Shown: positions 6,097 to 12,938, counted from the first letter of the stretch. The stretch: DNA of 13,058 nucleotides from Deltaproteobacteria bacterium (GCA_003694325.1 RFKJ01000337.1:1-13058); one strand, 5' to 3'. The notes: a model not told the origin generated them from the letters alone. Translations and numbers: made by a program.

Positions 6097-7437
6097 TCAA
6101 GGAGCCCGAAACTCGTCGATGACCTCGGCATAGCCGAAGGCGCCGCCAAGCTCGCTGGAGAGCTGCCAGCGCTCCGTCCCGTCGGGGTCCACCACGACGA
6201 CGCGCCCCCCGGTGGCGAAGTCCACCATGGTGGCGCCGGAGTCGAGGCGCTGGACGCTGCCCAGGCTGGGGGCGTAGATGCTGGGTGAGGCCTCGTAGGT
6301 CCACCGGATGGACGCGGTGGTGGCCGGGTCCTCGTCGAAGGCGACCTCGATGGCCCGGGAGTTCGACTCGCTGGACGAGCCGTTCTCGAACACCAGGATC
6401 GAGTCGTCGAGCAGGTGGAACCCGTGCTGCAGGCCGAAGATCGCGCCGGTCCCGTCGTCGCCGACGAAGTCGCTGAACGGTCCGCTGAGGACCCACTCCA
6501 CCGAGTAGTCCGCCCGGGAGATCGCCATGATCGACCCGAGCCCCAGGAACCCGACCAGGTACCGGTCGTTCGCCTCGTCGTACTCGATGACGTTGGCGTG
6601 GGACCACTCCTCGTTGGCCATCTGGTCGACCTCGGGGCTCCACTCGAACTCGTCGAAGATGGACCACACCCGGGTCTGGGTGCCGTCGGGATCGACCTCG
6701 ACGATGGCGTCGCCGACGACGGGCTCGCCCTTGAGCCGAACGATGTCGTGGGTCAGGCAGGCCAGGGTGCCGTCGGGCAGCTCGGCGAAATCGTGGTGGG
6801 TGTCCTCGACCTGGATCGTCTCCAGAAGGTTGCCTTCCCAATCGAAGCGCGACAGGCCGGTGCCCTCCGTCTCGCCGTAGCGGTTGACCGGCTGGGCGAT
6901 GATGGTCTGGCCGTCGTGGCTGATCCGGGCCCGACTGATGAACGCCTCGCGCTCGGGGCGCGCCCACCAGACGTACCGGCCCTGCTCGTCGATCACCGTG
7001 ACCGCGGCCGGGCTCTGGACGTTGGTGGTCAGCAGGAATCCGCCGTCGAAGATGCCGTCCTCAGCGATGTCGAGCGTCAGGTCCGGCAGCTCGCCGTCCA
7101 CCGGGCCGGTCTCGATGGCGATCTCGGGGCTGGTCACGGCCTGGCCGTCGATGGTCGCGACAACCTGGGCCGTGATGGTGGCGCCGGGCGGCAGGCCCAC
7201 CAGGAGGGTCTCGGTGCGGGCGGGGTCCAGCTCCAGCGAGCGGTCGAGTGCCCCGCCTTCGCCGTAATCCAACCGCAGGCTGGACGGTGTTCCGGGGGTG
7301 ACCCAGGACGCCGACACCACCGTCGGCAGGTGGTCGGAGAGGGCGAGGTCGAGGGTGATCTCGTCGACGGGGGCGGCGTTGTCGTCGCCGCAGGCCATGG
7401 CCAGGATCAGCAGGATGGGAGACATGGGCGGGACCAT
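6097..7437 (-). CDS. Arylsulfotransferase (ASST)-like lipoprotein
   Basis: This 446-residue exported protein resembles the Arylsulfotran_2/ASST beta-propeller family, which moves sulfate between phenolic compounds without PAPS in the cell envelope. A short signal ILLILAMAC gives a possible lipobox at C16, though it lacks positive charge and has A at -3. Residues about 28-112 look like a fibronectin-III-type beta domain. The propeller follows, with DEQGRYVWW (150), DTHHDFAELPDGT (212-224), EEWSHANVIEYD (276-287), GLQHGFHLLDDSILVFENG (335-353), SNSRAIEV and LGSVQRLDSG. H215 or H214, H280 and H338 lie where the known catalytic histidines would be expected. The usual SR of the segment after the HAN motif reads FLGL here, so a catalytic arginine may be missing. 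ATG 7435-7437 has only weak GAGG upstream, and ATG 7423-7425 is an alternative. It is divergent from the ABC genes with 53 bases between starts. Confidence 0.75.
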   Translation of the reverse strand: MVPPMSPILLILAMACGDDNAAPVDEITLDLALSDHLPTVVSASWVTPGTPSSLRLDYGEGGALDRSLELDPARTETLLVGLPPGATITAQVVATIDGQAVTSPEIAIETGPVDGELPDLTLDIAEDGIFDGGFLLTTNVQSPAAVTVIDEQGRYVWWARPEREAFISRARISHDGQTIIAQPVNRYGETEGTGLSRFDWEGNLLETIQVEDTHHDFAELPDGTLACLTHDIVRLKGEPVVGDAIVEVDPDGTQTRVWSIFDEFEWSPEVDQMANEEWSHANVIEYDEANDRYLVGFLGLGSIMAISRADYSVEWVLSGPFSDFVGDDGTGAIFGLQHGFHLLDDSILVFENGSSSESNSRAIEVAFDEDPATTASIRWTYEASPSIYAPSLGSVQRLDSGATMVDFATGGRVVVVDPDGTERWQLSSELGGAFGYAEVIDEFRAP

Positions 7438-7448
7438 AGCCTCGGACC

Positions 7449-7457
7449 GGGTAGGTT
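7449..7457 (+). promoter_or_regulatory. -10-like box before the ABC exporter genes
   Basis: GGGTAGGTT holds TAGGTT (7452-7457), a TANNNT -10 type, ending 36 bases before the ATG at 7494. No good -35 is visible. The divergent gene starts at 7437, so promoters for both directions must be packed into about 55 bases or overlap the coding ends. Confidence 0.25.
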
Positions 7458-7493
7458 GCAGGCCTGGACGACCCCTCCCGGTCCCGGCAGGTG

Positions 7494-8507
7494 ATGATCG
7501 AAGCCCGACAGCTCAGCCGCAGCTTCCGCACCTTCGCCCGGAGACCGGGCGTCCTGGGCGCGGTCCGGGACCTGTTCCGGCTGGGGGGGGAGGAACGCCT
7601 CGCGGTGGACGGGGTGGATCTGCATGTCGCAGCCGGCGAGGTGGTGGGGTTCATCGGCCCCAACGGCGCGGGCAAGAGCACGACCATCAAGATGATGACC
7701 GGGGTGCTGCGCCCGACCGGCGGATCGCTGCGGGTCAACGGGCTGGAGCCGTTCCGCGACCGCCGTCGACACGTGCGGAACATCGGGGTGGTCTACGGCC
7801 AGCGCACCCAGCTCTGGTGGGACCTCGCGGTGGTGGAGGCCTTCGACCTGCTGGCCGCGATCTTCCAGGTCGATCGGGACACCTACCGGCGGCGCCTGGA
7901 GCGCTTCGATTCGGTGCTCGGGATCCGGCCCCTGCTGCACCAGCCGGTCCGCGAGCTGTCGCTGGGCCAGCGGATGCGCTGCGACATCGCCGCGGCGCTG
8001 ATCCACGGGCCGCCGCTGTTGTTCCTCGACGAGCCGACCATCGGGCTCGACGTGGCGGTCAAGCGGCGGATCCGGGACTTCATCGGCCTGGTCAACGAGG
8101 AGGAGGGTACCACGGTGCTGCTCACCACCCACGACCTCTCCGATGTCGAGGCGGCGTGCGAGCGGGTGGTGCTCATCGACCACGGCCGGGTGCTCTTCGA
8201 CGGGCCGACGCCGGCGCTGAAGGACAGCCTGGGGGGCCGGCGCCGGATGGTGGTCGACCTCGCCCGGGAGGAGGACGCGACGCCGGCGCTGGTGGAGGGT
8301 CTGCCGGTGGTGTGGGAGATCGACGGGGCCCGGTTGACGCTGCGGTTCCGCCGGGACGAGGTGACGGCGGGCACCCTCATCGGGGTGCTGACGGCGCGCG
8401 CCGAGGTGGCCGACCTGTCGGTGGAGGAGCCGGACATCGAGGACGTGGTGGCCCGGTTCTACGAAGACGCCGACGCCCGGCGGCTGGCGGCCATGGAGGC
8501 CCGGTGA
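7494..8507 (+). CDS. ABC-2 type transporter ATP-binding protein
   Basis: This 337-residue subunit powers the exporter formed with the next two membrane proteins. All nucleotide-binding elements are present: Walker A GPNGAGKST (55-63), Q-loop in VYGQRTQLWWD (Q103), signature LSLGQRMR (156-163, L in place of the usual G of LSGGQ), Walker B LLFLDEPT (175-182) with catalytic E180, and H-loop TTHD (H213). The VYGQRTQLWWDL and LGQRMRCDIAAALIHGP stretches are typical of ATPases paired with DUF990-type permeases. The C-terminal 90 residues form a regulatory extension common in ABC-2 ATPases. GTG at 7491 immediately precedes ATG at 7494; I chose the ATG. No clear Shine-Dalgarno is visible. A run of eight G at 7583-7590 sits inside the coding region. 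The stop overlaps the permease start (GTGA). Confidence 0.93.
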   Translation: MIEARQLSRSFRTFARRPGVLGAVRDLFRLGGEERLAVDGVDLHVAAGEVVGFIGPNGAGKSTTIKMMTGVLRPTGGSLRVNGLEPFRDRRRHVRNIGVVYGQRTQLWWDLAVVEAFDLLAAIFQVDRDTYRRRLERFDSVLGIRPLLHQPVRELSLGQRMRCDIAAALIHGPPLLFLDEPTIGLDVAVKRRIRDFIGLVNEEEGTTVLLTTHDLSDVEAACERVVLIDHGRVLFDGPTPALKDSLGGRRRMVVDLAREEDATPALVEGLPVVWEIDGARLTLRFRRDEVTAGTLIGVLTARAEVADLSVEEPDIEDVVARFYEDADARRLAAMEAR

Positions 8508-9331
8508 GCGCCTCGTCCCGAGCGGGGGACCTGCCGGCGTCGGTGACCGCTCGGACCGGCTGCAGGCTGGGGATGCAGCTCGTCCTCGCCTATCGCTTCG
8601 AGGCGCTGGTCCAGCTCGTCAGCGCCAGCGTCGTGGCCCTGCTCAACTGGTCGCTGTGGACGGCGATCTACCAGGGGCGGGACCAGGTGGTGGGGCGCAG
8701 CGCCGCGGAGATGACCACCTACGTCGTGGTGGCGTGGGTGATCACCACCTTCTACGGCACCCGGGTGGACCAGGAACTCTCCGGGCGGTTCCGCGAGGGG
8801 CTGATCGCCGTCGACCTGCTCCGTCCCTGGGACCTGCACCTGCACCACTACTTCCGCGACCTGGGCCGGGCCGGGACGGCCCTGCTCATCACCACCCTGC
8901 CGCTGTTCGCCTGGACCGGTGGCCTGTTGCACCTCCGGGCGCCCCGGCACTGGTGGACCTGGCCGGTGTTCGGCATCTCGCTGCTGCTGGCCCACGCCAT
9001 CAGCTTCGGCTTCGCCTGGCTGGTCGGGGTGGCCAGCTTCCGCCTGCGCAACGCCGCCGGCCTCGCCCACCTCAAGGCCACGGTCATCGGGGTGCTCTCG
9101 GGATCGCTGATTCCGCTGGACCTCTACCCGGGGGTGATGCGGCCCATCGTCCTGGCGCTGCCGTTCCAGGGCATGTCGCACACCCCGGCCAACATCTTCA
9201 CCGAGCGGATCCCCTGGGACCAGGTCTGGCAACCGCTGGGCGTCCAGCTCGCCTGGGCCGTCGCCCTGTTCATCGTCGGCCGCCGTGCCCTGCGGGGTGC
9301 GCTGCGGGCCGTCGTCGTGCAGGGGGGCTGA
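8504..9331 (+). CDS. ABC-2 family transporter permease, DUF990 type (first)
   Basis: This 275-residue integral membrane protein has about six hydrophobic segments (roughly 34-54, 70-85, 122-142, 152-176, 190-210, 243-260). It matches the ABC-2 family transporter permeases of PF06182 (DUF990): the LLRPWDLHLHHYFRDLGRA loop after TM2, SFRLRNAAGL, GSLIPLDLYPGVMRPIVLALPFQGMSHTPANIF, and a C-terminal VVQGG. One branch of the family has been described as viologen exporters, but the substrate cannot be read from sequence. GTG at 8504 is chosen because GGAGG (8495-8499) precedes it, it overlaps the ATPase stop by 4 bp, and the upstream open frame is out of frame with the real ATPase. It acts in the inner membrane as a heterodimer with the second permease. 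Confidence 0.9.
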   Translation: MSASSRAGDLPASVTARTGCRLGMQLVLAYRFEALVQLVSASVVALLNWSLWTAIYQGRDQVVGRSAAEMTTYVVVAWVITTFYGTRVDQELSGRFREGLIAVDLLRPWDLHLHHYFRDLGRAGTALLITTLPLFAWTGGLLHLRAPRHWWTWPVFGISLLLAHAISFGFAWLVGVASFRLRNAAGLAHLKATVIGVLSGSLIPLDLYPGVMRPIVLALPFQGMSHTPANIFTERIPWDQVWQPLGVQLAWAVALFIVGRRALRGALRAVVVQGG

Positions 9332-9332
9332 G

Positions 9333-10217
9333 GTGCGGCCGTCGGTGCGGCGTCCCCAGCAGCAGGCCTTCTCCCGGGTCCTTCCGGACATCGGGGATGC
9401 GCCCCTGGGGGCGAGCTACCCGGGTCCACCGCGCAGTCGACTGGGGGCGCTGTGGCGCTACGGGCTGATGCGCGCCAAGGTGCGGCTCGCCTACCGGGGA
9501 GATTTCCTGCTCAACGCGGTGGGCGACTTCATCGTCGCCGGGATCGGGCTGGTGTTCTTGTGGGCCATCTTCTCCCACGTGCCGGACATCCGGGGCTGGT
9601 CCTTCCACGAGGTCCTGTTCATCTGGGGCATGGGGGAGGCGGCGGCCGGGCTGTTCTTCGTGCTGTTCCAGGGGCTGTGGGCGCTCAACCAGCAGTACGT
9701 GCTCCGCGGCGAGCTGGACCGGGTGCTGCTGCGACCGCTCGACGCCTACGTCCAGATCATGCTCGACCACCTCAACCTCGAAGACCTGCCGGTGGCGCTG
9801 CTGGGGCTGGGCATGATGGCCTGGGCCCGGGAGGGGCTGCCGTCGTTCAGCCTGGCCCAATGGCTGATGCTGCCGGTGTTCCTGGCGTGCGGGGTGCTGG
9901 TGCTGGCGGGGGTGCTCACCGCGTTCAGCAGCCTGGGATTCCGGATCCTGCACCGGGGTACCGCGGTCGGGCTGGTCTACCAGGCCAGCGCCTTCAACCG
10001 ATACCCCATCGACATCTTCTCCCGGCCGATCCAGCGCCTGCTGACCTGGGTGGTGCCCTTCGCCTTCGTCGCCTTCTTTCCGGCGACCTGGTACCTCGGG
10101 CGGACCCGGTGGTTGGGCTGGGCGGCGGTCCAGCCGGTGGTCGCGGTGGCCGTCTTCGGCCTGGCACGGTGGTTGTGGGGTCGGGGCCTGCGGCACTACC
10201 GGAGCCCCGGGAGCTGA
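9333..10217 (+). CDS. ABC-2 family transporter permease, DUF990 type (second)
   Basis: This 294-residue membrane protein pairs with the first permease. Its core begins near residue 36 (LGALWRYGLMRAKVRLAYRGDFL) and has about six hydrophobic segments (60-80, 97-118, 152-165, 176-200, 236-255, 260-282). Family features include LRGELDRVLLRPLDAYVQIM, AFNRYPIDIFSRPIQRLLTWVVPFAFVAFFPATWYLG, and a closing GLRHYRSPGS, close to the usual GLRRYxSxGS tail. The first 35 residues are a basic, proline-rich extension. GTG at 9333 is preceded by AGGGGGG (9321-9327) at five-base spacing, one base after the previous stop, so the extension is probably real, but no better start exists to compare. It completes the ATPase-permease-permease operon; no ligand-binding partner or regulator is nearby. 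Confidence 0.9.
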   Translation: MRPSVRRPQQQAFSRVLPDIGDAPLGASYPGPPRSRLGALWRYGLMRAKVRLAYRGDFLLNAVGDFIVAGIGLVFLWAIFSHVPDIRGWSFHEVLFIWGMGEAAAGLFFVLFQGLWALNQQYVLRGELDRVLLRPLDAYVQIMLDHLNLEDLPVALLGLGMMAWAREGLPSFSLAQWLMLPVFLACGVLVLAGVLTAFSSLGFRILHRGTAVGLVYQASAFNRYPIDIFSRPIQRLLTWVVPFAFVAFFPATWYLGRTRWLGWAAVQPVVAVAVFGLARWLWGRGLRHYRSPGS

Positions 10218-10267
10218 CGGATCCCCCGCGAGGTGTTGTCGGGACGGGCGCAGCCGGGGGCGGGCGA

Positions 10268-10291
10268 CCGGTGCAAACCGGGAGTTCCGGT
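10268..10291 (+). other. Two mutually exclusive small hairpins
   Basis: ACCGG at 10277-10281 can pair upstream with CCGGT (10268-10272), closing a GCAA tetraloop, or downstream with CCGGT (10287-10291), closing GAGTT. The element lies 50 bases after the last ABC gene and about 190 bases before the next gene. It may be a 3' end structure of the exporter mRNA; no T-run follows. A 7-bp stem (10296-10302 with 10317-10323) lies just beyond it. Confidence 0.25.
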
Positions 10292-10366
10292 GGCCCGGCC
10301 CCTCGAGCCCGGCATCGGGGCCGCCGACCCGGGCATGGAGGCCGGTGAGGCGGGACGCGGTGCGGT

Positions 10367-10385
10367 CGGTCGTCGGCCGACACCG
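10367..10385. promoter_or_regulatory. Palindrome upstream of the lipoprotein gene
   Basis: The perfect 10-base palindrome GTCGGCCGAC (10372-10381) is flanked by CGGT and ACCG, extending the dyad to 18 paired bases with one bulged C. It sits 17 bases before the putative -35 box at 10402 and could be an operator. Chance dyads are frequent at this GC content. Confidence 0.25.
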
Positions 10386-10401
10386 GATCTTCACCTCCCC
10401 C

Positions 10402-10432
10402 TTGTCGCAACCCGTCGCCGGCTTGCCTACAT
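10402..10432 (+). promoter_or_regulatory. Promoter-like boxes before the six-cysteine lipoprotein
   Basis: TTGTCG (10402-10407) is followed by CTACAT (10427-10432). The surrounding bases CTTGTCGC, a 12-base gap, then GCTTGCCTAC match the region at 3708-3737 (CATGACGC, 12 bases, GCTTATCTAC) at 14 of 18 box positions with identical spacing. This points to one promoter type used twice. The gap between the hexamers (19) is longer than for a standard sigma-70 promoter. Confidence 0.35.
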
Positions 10433-10480
10433 CTGAAATCGAGCCGGACGTTTCCGGTGGCTGCTGATCGTGGAGGTTCC

Positions 10481-11161
10481 ATGGTTCGCCTCTCCTCCCT
10501 GTCGATCGCCCCCCTGTTCCTGCTCGCGGCCTGCGGCCTGGGGCTCGAGCCGTTGACCCCCGACGAGCTGGATGCGGGGCCGGACTCGGACCTGGGTGAC
10601 CCGGTCACGGTTTCGTTGACGGGGCGTACCTACGCTGCCGACATCGCCGGCATCACGGTGTTGGAGCCGGAAGGGCTCGGCCCGCTGATGCAGGAGACGG
10701 TGAAGGGGACCCTGCTGTTCCACGTGACCGCGGACCGGGGCGACCAGGTGGACCTGGTGCTGACCCTGGGCGATGATCAGGGCCGCCAGGACCCCTGCAC
10801 CAAGGTCTACGCGCTGCCGTCGGCCGACTGGACGGGCAACCCGGCCCTGGCCATCGAGGACGGGACCACCCGGATCGACATCGCCGAGCGGCCGGTGGAC
10901 CTGTCGAGCCTGTCGATGGTGGCCCTGGTGCGCGACGATGGGCAGGAGTGGACCAACACCCACATCCGGACGCTCGTCGACACCCGCGACCTGCAGGGCG
11001 GCAGCCTGCCGGAGGGTACCGACGTGTGCGGCCTGGTCGCCGAGCTGGGGGGCGAGTGCATGGTCTGCGACGACGGGGAGCCGGTCTGCGCCGTGCTCGA
11101 GCTGGCGATGGACATGGTGGAGGTCGACACCGGGTTCGACCTGGACGCCGGCCACTGCTGA
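10481..11161 (+). CDS. Hypothetical secreted lipoprotein with six mature cysteines
   Basis: The function of this 226-residue protein is not recognised. A lipoprotein signal is clear: a basic start (MVR), hydrophobic APLFLLAAC, and lipobox LAAC with C18 as the lipidated residue. An acidic low-complexity linker follows (DELDAGPDSDLGD, 28-40). The mature part begins VSLTGRTYAADIAG (44-57) and looks rich in beta strands. Its six cysteines (C106, C183, C193, C196, C203, C226) are an even number suited to disulfides; C193-x2-C196 and nearby C203 form a tight cluster near the C-terminus. Proteins of this general style, with a TGRTYA strand and a late Cys cluster, occur in Myxococcota as far as I recall. 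ATG 10481 has GGAGG (10472-10476) just upstream; the GTG at 10457 would bury the signal. No operon partner is close, with 263 bases upstream and 111 bases downstream. Confidence 0.8.
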   Translation: MVRLSSLSIAPLFLLAACGLGLEPLTPDELDAGPDSDLGDPVTVSLTGRTYAADIAGITVLEPEGLGPLMQETVKGTLLFHVTADRGDQVDLVLTLGDDQGRQDPCTKVYALPSADWTGNPALAIEDGTTRIDIAERPVDLSSLSMVALVRDDGQEWTNTHIRTLVDTRDLQGGSLPEGTDVCGLVAELGGECMVCDDGEPVCAVLELAMDMVEVDTGFDLDAGHC

Positions 11162-11272
11162 GCGGGGGCGTCTCCCTCCCGACGTAGGGGGTCGCGTCGC
11201 GCGGTGCGGCGGCGTCGCCAGGCGCTGGTGCGGGGCTATGAGGGGCTCGCGCCTCGCCGCCCGGAGTCGTCC

Positions 11273-11671
11273 ATGCGCTGGTCGAAGTTCAACCTCAAGA
11301 AGCTGTGGTCGGGGTCCACGCCGTCGCCCACCGAGGGCTCCCAGCCGGCGGAGGCCGGTGCGGGGCCTGCTCCGTCCATCGATCCGGCTCTCCGCGATCT
11401 GCTGGCGGAGATCCTCGATCCGGAGCTGGGGCTCGACATCGTCAGCCTGGGCATCGTTCGCTCGGCGGAGCGCGACGGCGACACGGTGACGGTGGTGCTC
11501 GCCCCGACATCGGCATCCTGCCCGGTGGGCCCCTGGATGGCGGACCAGGTCCGGGAGCGGGTCGAGGCCCACCTCCCCGAGGTCCACCGGGTCGATGTCT
11601 CGCTGACCTGGGACCCGCCGTGGTCGGCCGACGACATGAGCCCCGAAGCTCGTCGGGCGCTGGGCTTGTGA
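11273..11671 (+). CDS. DUF59/MIP18-family metal-sulfur cluster assembly factor
   Basis: This 132-residue protein has a DUF59 (MIP18, SufT/PaaD-like) domain at about 36-130. The signature reads DPELGLDIVSLGIV (49-62), then a strand-rich segment to APTSASCPVG with C83 in the conserved position, and VTWDPPW-type LTWDPPWSADDMSPEARRALGL at the end. Family members help mature or deliver Fe-S clusters. The first 35 residues are unusual: MRWSKFNLKKLW could be a short amphipathic, basic-aromatic helix, followed by a linker rich in S, P, G and A. ATG 11273 is chosen because GGAG (11263-11266) lies six bases upstream. A GTG at 11204 in frame would add 23 arginine-rich residues without a Shine-Dalgarno. 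The stop overlaps the next ATG by one base (TGATG), so it probably serves the membrane protein downstream. Confidence 0.92.
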   Translation: MRWSKFNLKKLWSGSTPSPTEGSQPAEAGAGPAPSIDPALRDLLAEILDPELGLDIVSLGIVRSAERDGDTVTVVLAPTSASCPVGPWMADQVRERVEAHLPEVHRVDVSLTWDPPWSADDMSPEARRALGL

Positions 11672-12777
11672 TGCCGTCGGTCACCGCGCGCCGGCTGCCG
11701 ATCCTGGTGGGGGGGATGCTGGGCCTGCTGGCCGGGCTCCTCGCGGGGCTGGGGCGGCTGGGCTGGAACATGGGGGAGGCGGCCGACCTGGCTGCGCTGC
11801 ACGGCCCGCTGATGGTCATGGTGTTCCTCGGCACCTTGATCCCGCTGGAGCGGGCGGTCGCCCTGGGACACCCGCTGGCCCTGCTGGCCCCGGCGCTGTC
11901 GGTGGTCGGCGGGGCCGGTCTCGTCGCGGGCCTGCCCCGGTGGCTGGCCGGTGGGTTCCTGGTGCTGGGGGCGGTGGGGCTGGTGGTGATCCTGGCCATC
12001 CTCCGATCCCGCGAGCCTGCGGCGCACATGGCCGCCCTGCTGGTGGCGGCGGTGACCATCGCCGGGGCCGACGTGGCGTGGGTGCTCGGCGCCCCGCCCT
12101 GGCAGGTGGCCTGGGGTTGGGCGGCGGGGCTGGTGTTGACCATCGCCGCCGAGCGGCTCGAGCTGGCCCGGTTGGCCCGGCCTCCGGCCTGGGCCCGCAA
12201 CCTGTTCCTGGCCCTCGTCGCCTGGGTCGTCGGTGCGGCGGTGGTCCAGGCGGTGGTGCCGTCCCTGGGGCGGCCCCTGCTCGCGGTGGGGCTGCTGGCG
12301 CTCACCGGTTGGCTCCTGCGGTTCGACCTGGGACTGCGCAGCTTCGGTCGTCCGGGTCTGCCGCGGTTCGTCGCGACCTGCCTCCTGATCGGGTACGGGT
12401 GGCTGGCGTTTGCGGCCCTCCTGCTCCTGGCGGGGGGGACCCGGGTGGCCGGGCCGGTGTACGACGCCCAGCTCCACGCGGTCTTCGTGGGGTTCGTCTT
12501 CTCGATGATCCTCGGCCATGCGCCGGTGGTCTTCCCTGCGGTCCTGCGGGTGCCCGTCCCCCTCCGTTCCGTGTCCTGGGTGCCGCTCTGGCTGTTGCAC
12601 GCCTCGCTCATCGTGCGGGTGGTCGGTGACCTGGTGGGCGGACCGCCGGTCGGCGGCGTCTCCCTTCGTGCCCTCGGGGGGGCGGTCAACGTCGTGGCCA
12701 TCCTCCTGTTCCTGCTCACCACTGCGGGGTCGGCCGCCTGGGCGGTGATGGGCCGGGAGCGCGCCGGAGAGCGGTGA
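11671..12777 (+). CDS. NnrS-like 12-helix membrane protein
   Basis: This 368-residue protein is almost entirely hydrophobic, with about 12 membrane segments (near 10-30, 43-58, 68-88, 92-111, 119-141, 144-160, 178-198, 202-219, 232-256, 265-290, 301-320, 335-360). Histidines fall in motifs reminiscent of NnrS, a heme- and copper-associated membrane protein tied to nitric oxide stress: LHGPLMVMVFLGTLIPLERA (H44), QLHAVFVGFVFSMILGHAP (H269, H283) and LLHASL (H310). H119 is also near a helix start. These are candidate heme or metal ligands; binding is inference. The similarity is from motif pattern and helix count, not an alignment, and many homologues are probably annotated only as hypothetical. 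Translation restarts at TGATG from the DUF59 gene; no good Shine-Dalgarno is visible, so it is likely coupled. GTG at 11668 is an alternative start one codon earlier. Confidence 0.8.
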   Translation: MPSVTARRLPILVGGMLGLLAGLLAGLGRLGWNMGEAADLAALHGPLMVMVFLGTLIPLERAVALGHPLALLAPALSVVGGAGLVAGLPRWLAGGFLVLGAVGLVVILAILRSREPAAHMAALLVAAVTIAGADVAWVLGAPPWQVAWGWAAGLVLTIAAERLELARLARPPAWARNLFLALVAWVVGAAVVQAVVPSLGRPLLAVGLLALTGWLLRFDLGLRSFGRPGLPRFVATCLLIGYGWLAFAALLLLAGGTRVAGPVYDAQLHAVFVGFVFSMILGHAPVVFPAVLRVPVPLRSVSWVPLWLLHASLIVRVVGDLVGGPPVGGVSLRALGGAVNVVAILLFLLTTAGSAAWAVMGRERAGER

Positions 12778-12794
12778 CACCGACCTCTCGTGCC

Positions 12795-12806
12795 CCTGGC
12801 GCCAGG
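12795..12806. other. 12-base perfect palindrome after the NnrS-like gene
   Basis: CCTGGCGCCAGG is its own reverse complement. It lies 18 bases after the stop codon at 12775-12777. With no loop it would make a poor hairpin, so a protein-binding site or chance is likelier than a terminator. Confidence 0.25.
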
Positions 12807-12844
12807 CCGTCGAGGCCGGTGGAGCCACGCAGGCGGGGATGGCG

Positions 12845-12863
12845 GCTCCTCGTGGGAGCGAGG
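12845..12863 (+). other. Overlapping alternative hairpins, possible terminator or attenuator
   Basis: GCTCC (12845-12849) can pair with GGAGC (12855-12859), or CCTCG (12848-12852) with CGAGG (12859-12863). The two stems share bases and exclude each other. GAGCGAGG at 12856-12863 is repeated at 12872-12879, offering a third partner. No T-run follows. Confidence 0.25.
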
Positions 12864-12884
12864 CCCCGCGAGAGCGAGGACCCG

Positions 12885-12893
12885 TGGTAGCAT
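12885..12893 (+). promoter_or_regulatory. Extended -10 box for the last gene
   Basis: TGGTAGCAT is a TGN-TANNNT extended -10 ending 45 bases before the ATG at 12939. It overlaps the palindrome GCATCGATGC (12890-12899), which could be an operator over the transcription start region. No good -35 is visible. Confidence 0.35.
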
Positions 12894-12938
12894 CGATGCG
12901 CGGCGTGCGCCGGCGCGGCGGTGTCGCAAGGAGGTCCC

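Noticed and set aside
6415..7494. A plus-strand frame of 359 codons opposite the ASST-like gene
   Set aside because: It is composed of V, D, G, L repeats typical of an antisense shadow, and the minus strand has the propeller motifs and a signal peptide.
10266..10300. tRNA-like fragment around GGTGCAAACC
   Set aside because: It resembles a T-arm only loosely; no acceptor stem, anticodon arm or CCA-compatible ends could be built around it.
10457..10480. Upstream GTG start for the six-cysteine lipoprotein
   Set aside because: It would add eight residues ahead of the signal peptide and lacks a ribosome site, whereas ATG 10481 has GGAGG correctly placed.
11236..12828. A 530-codon minus-strand frame opposite the DUF59 and NnrS-like genes
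   Set aside because: Its translation is Q, R, P, H and G-rich with no recognisable domain, while the plus strand encodes a conserved family and a clean 12-helix protein.
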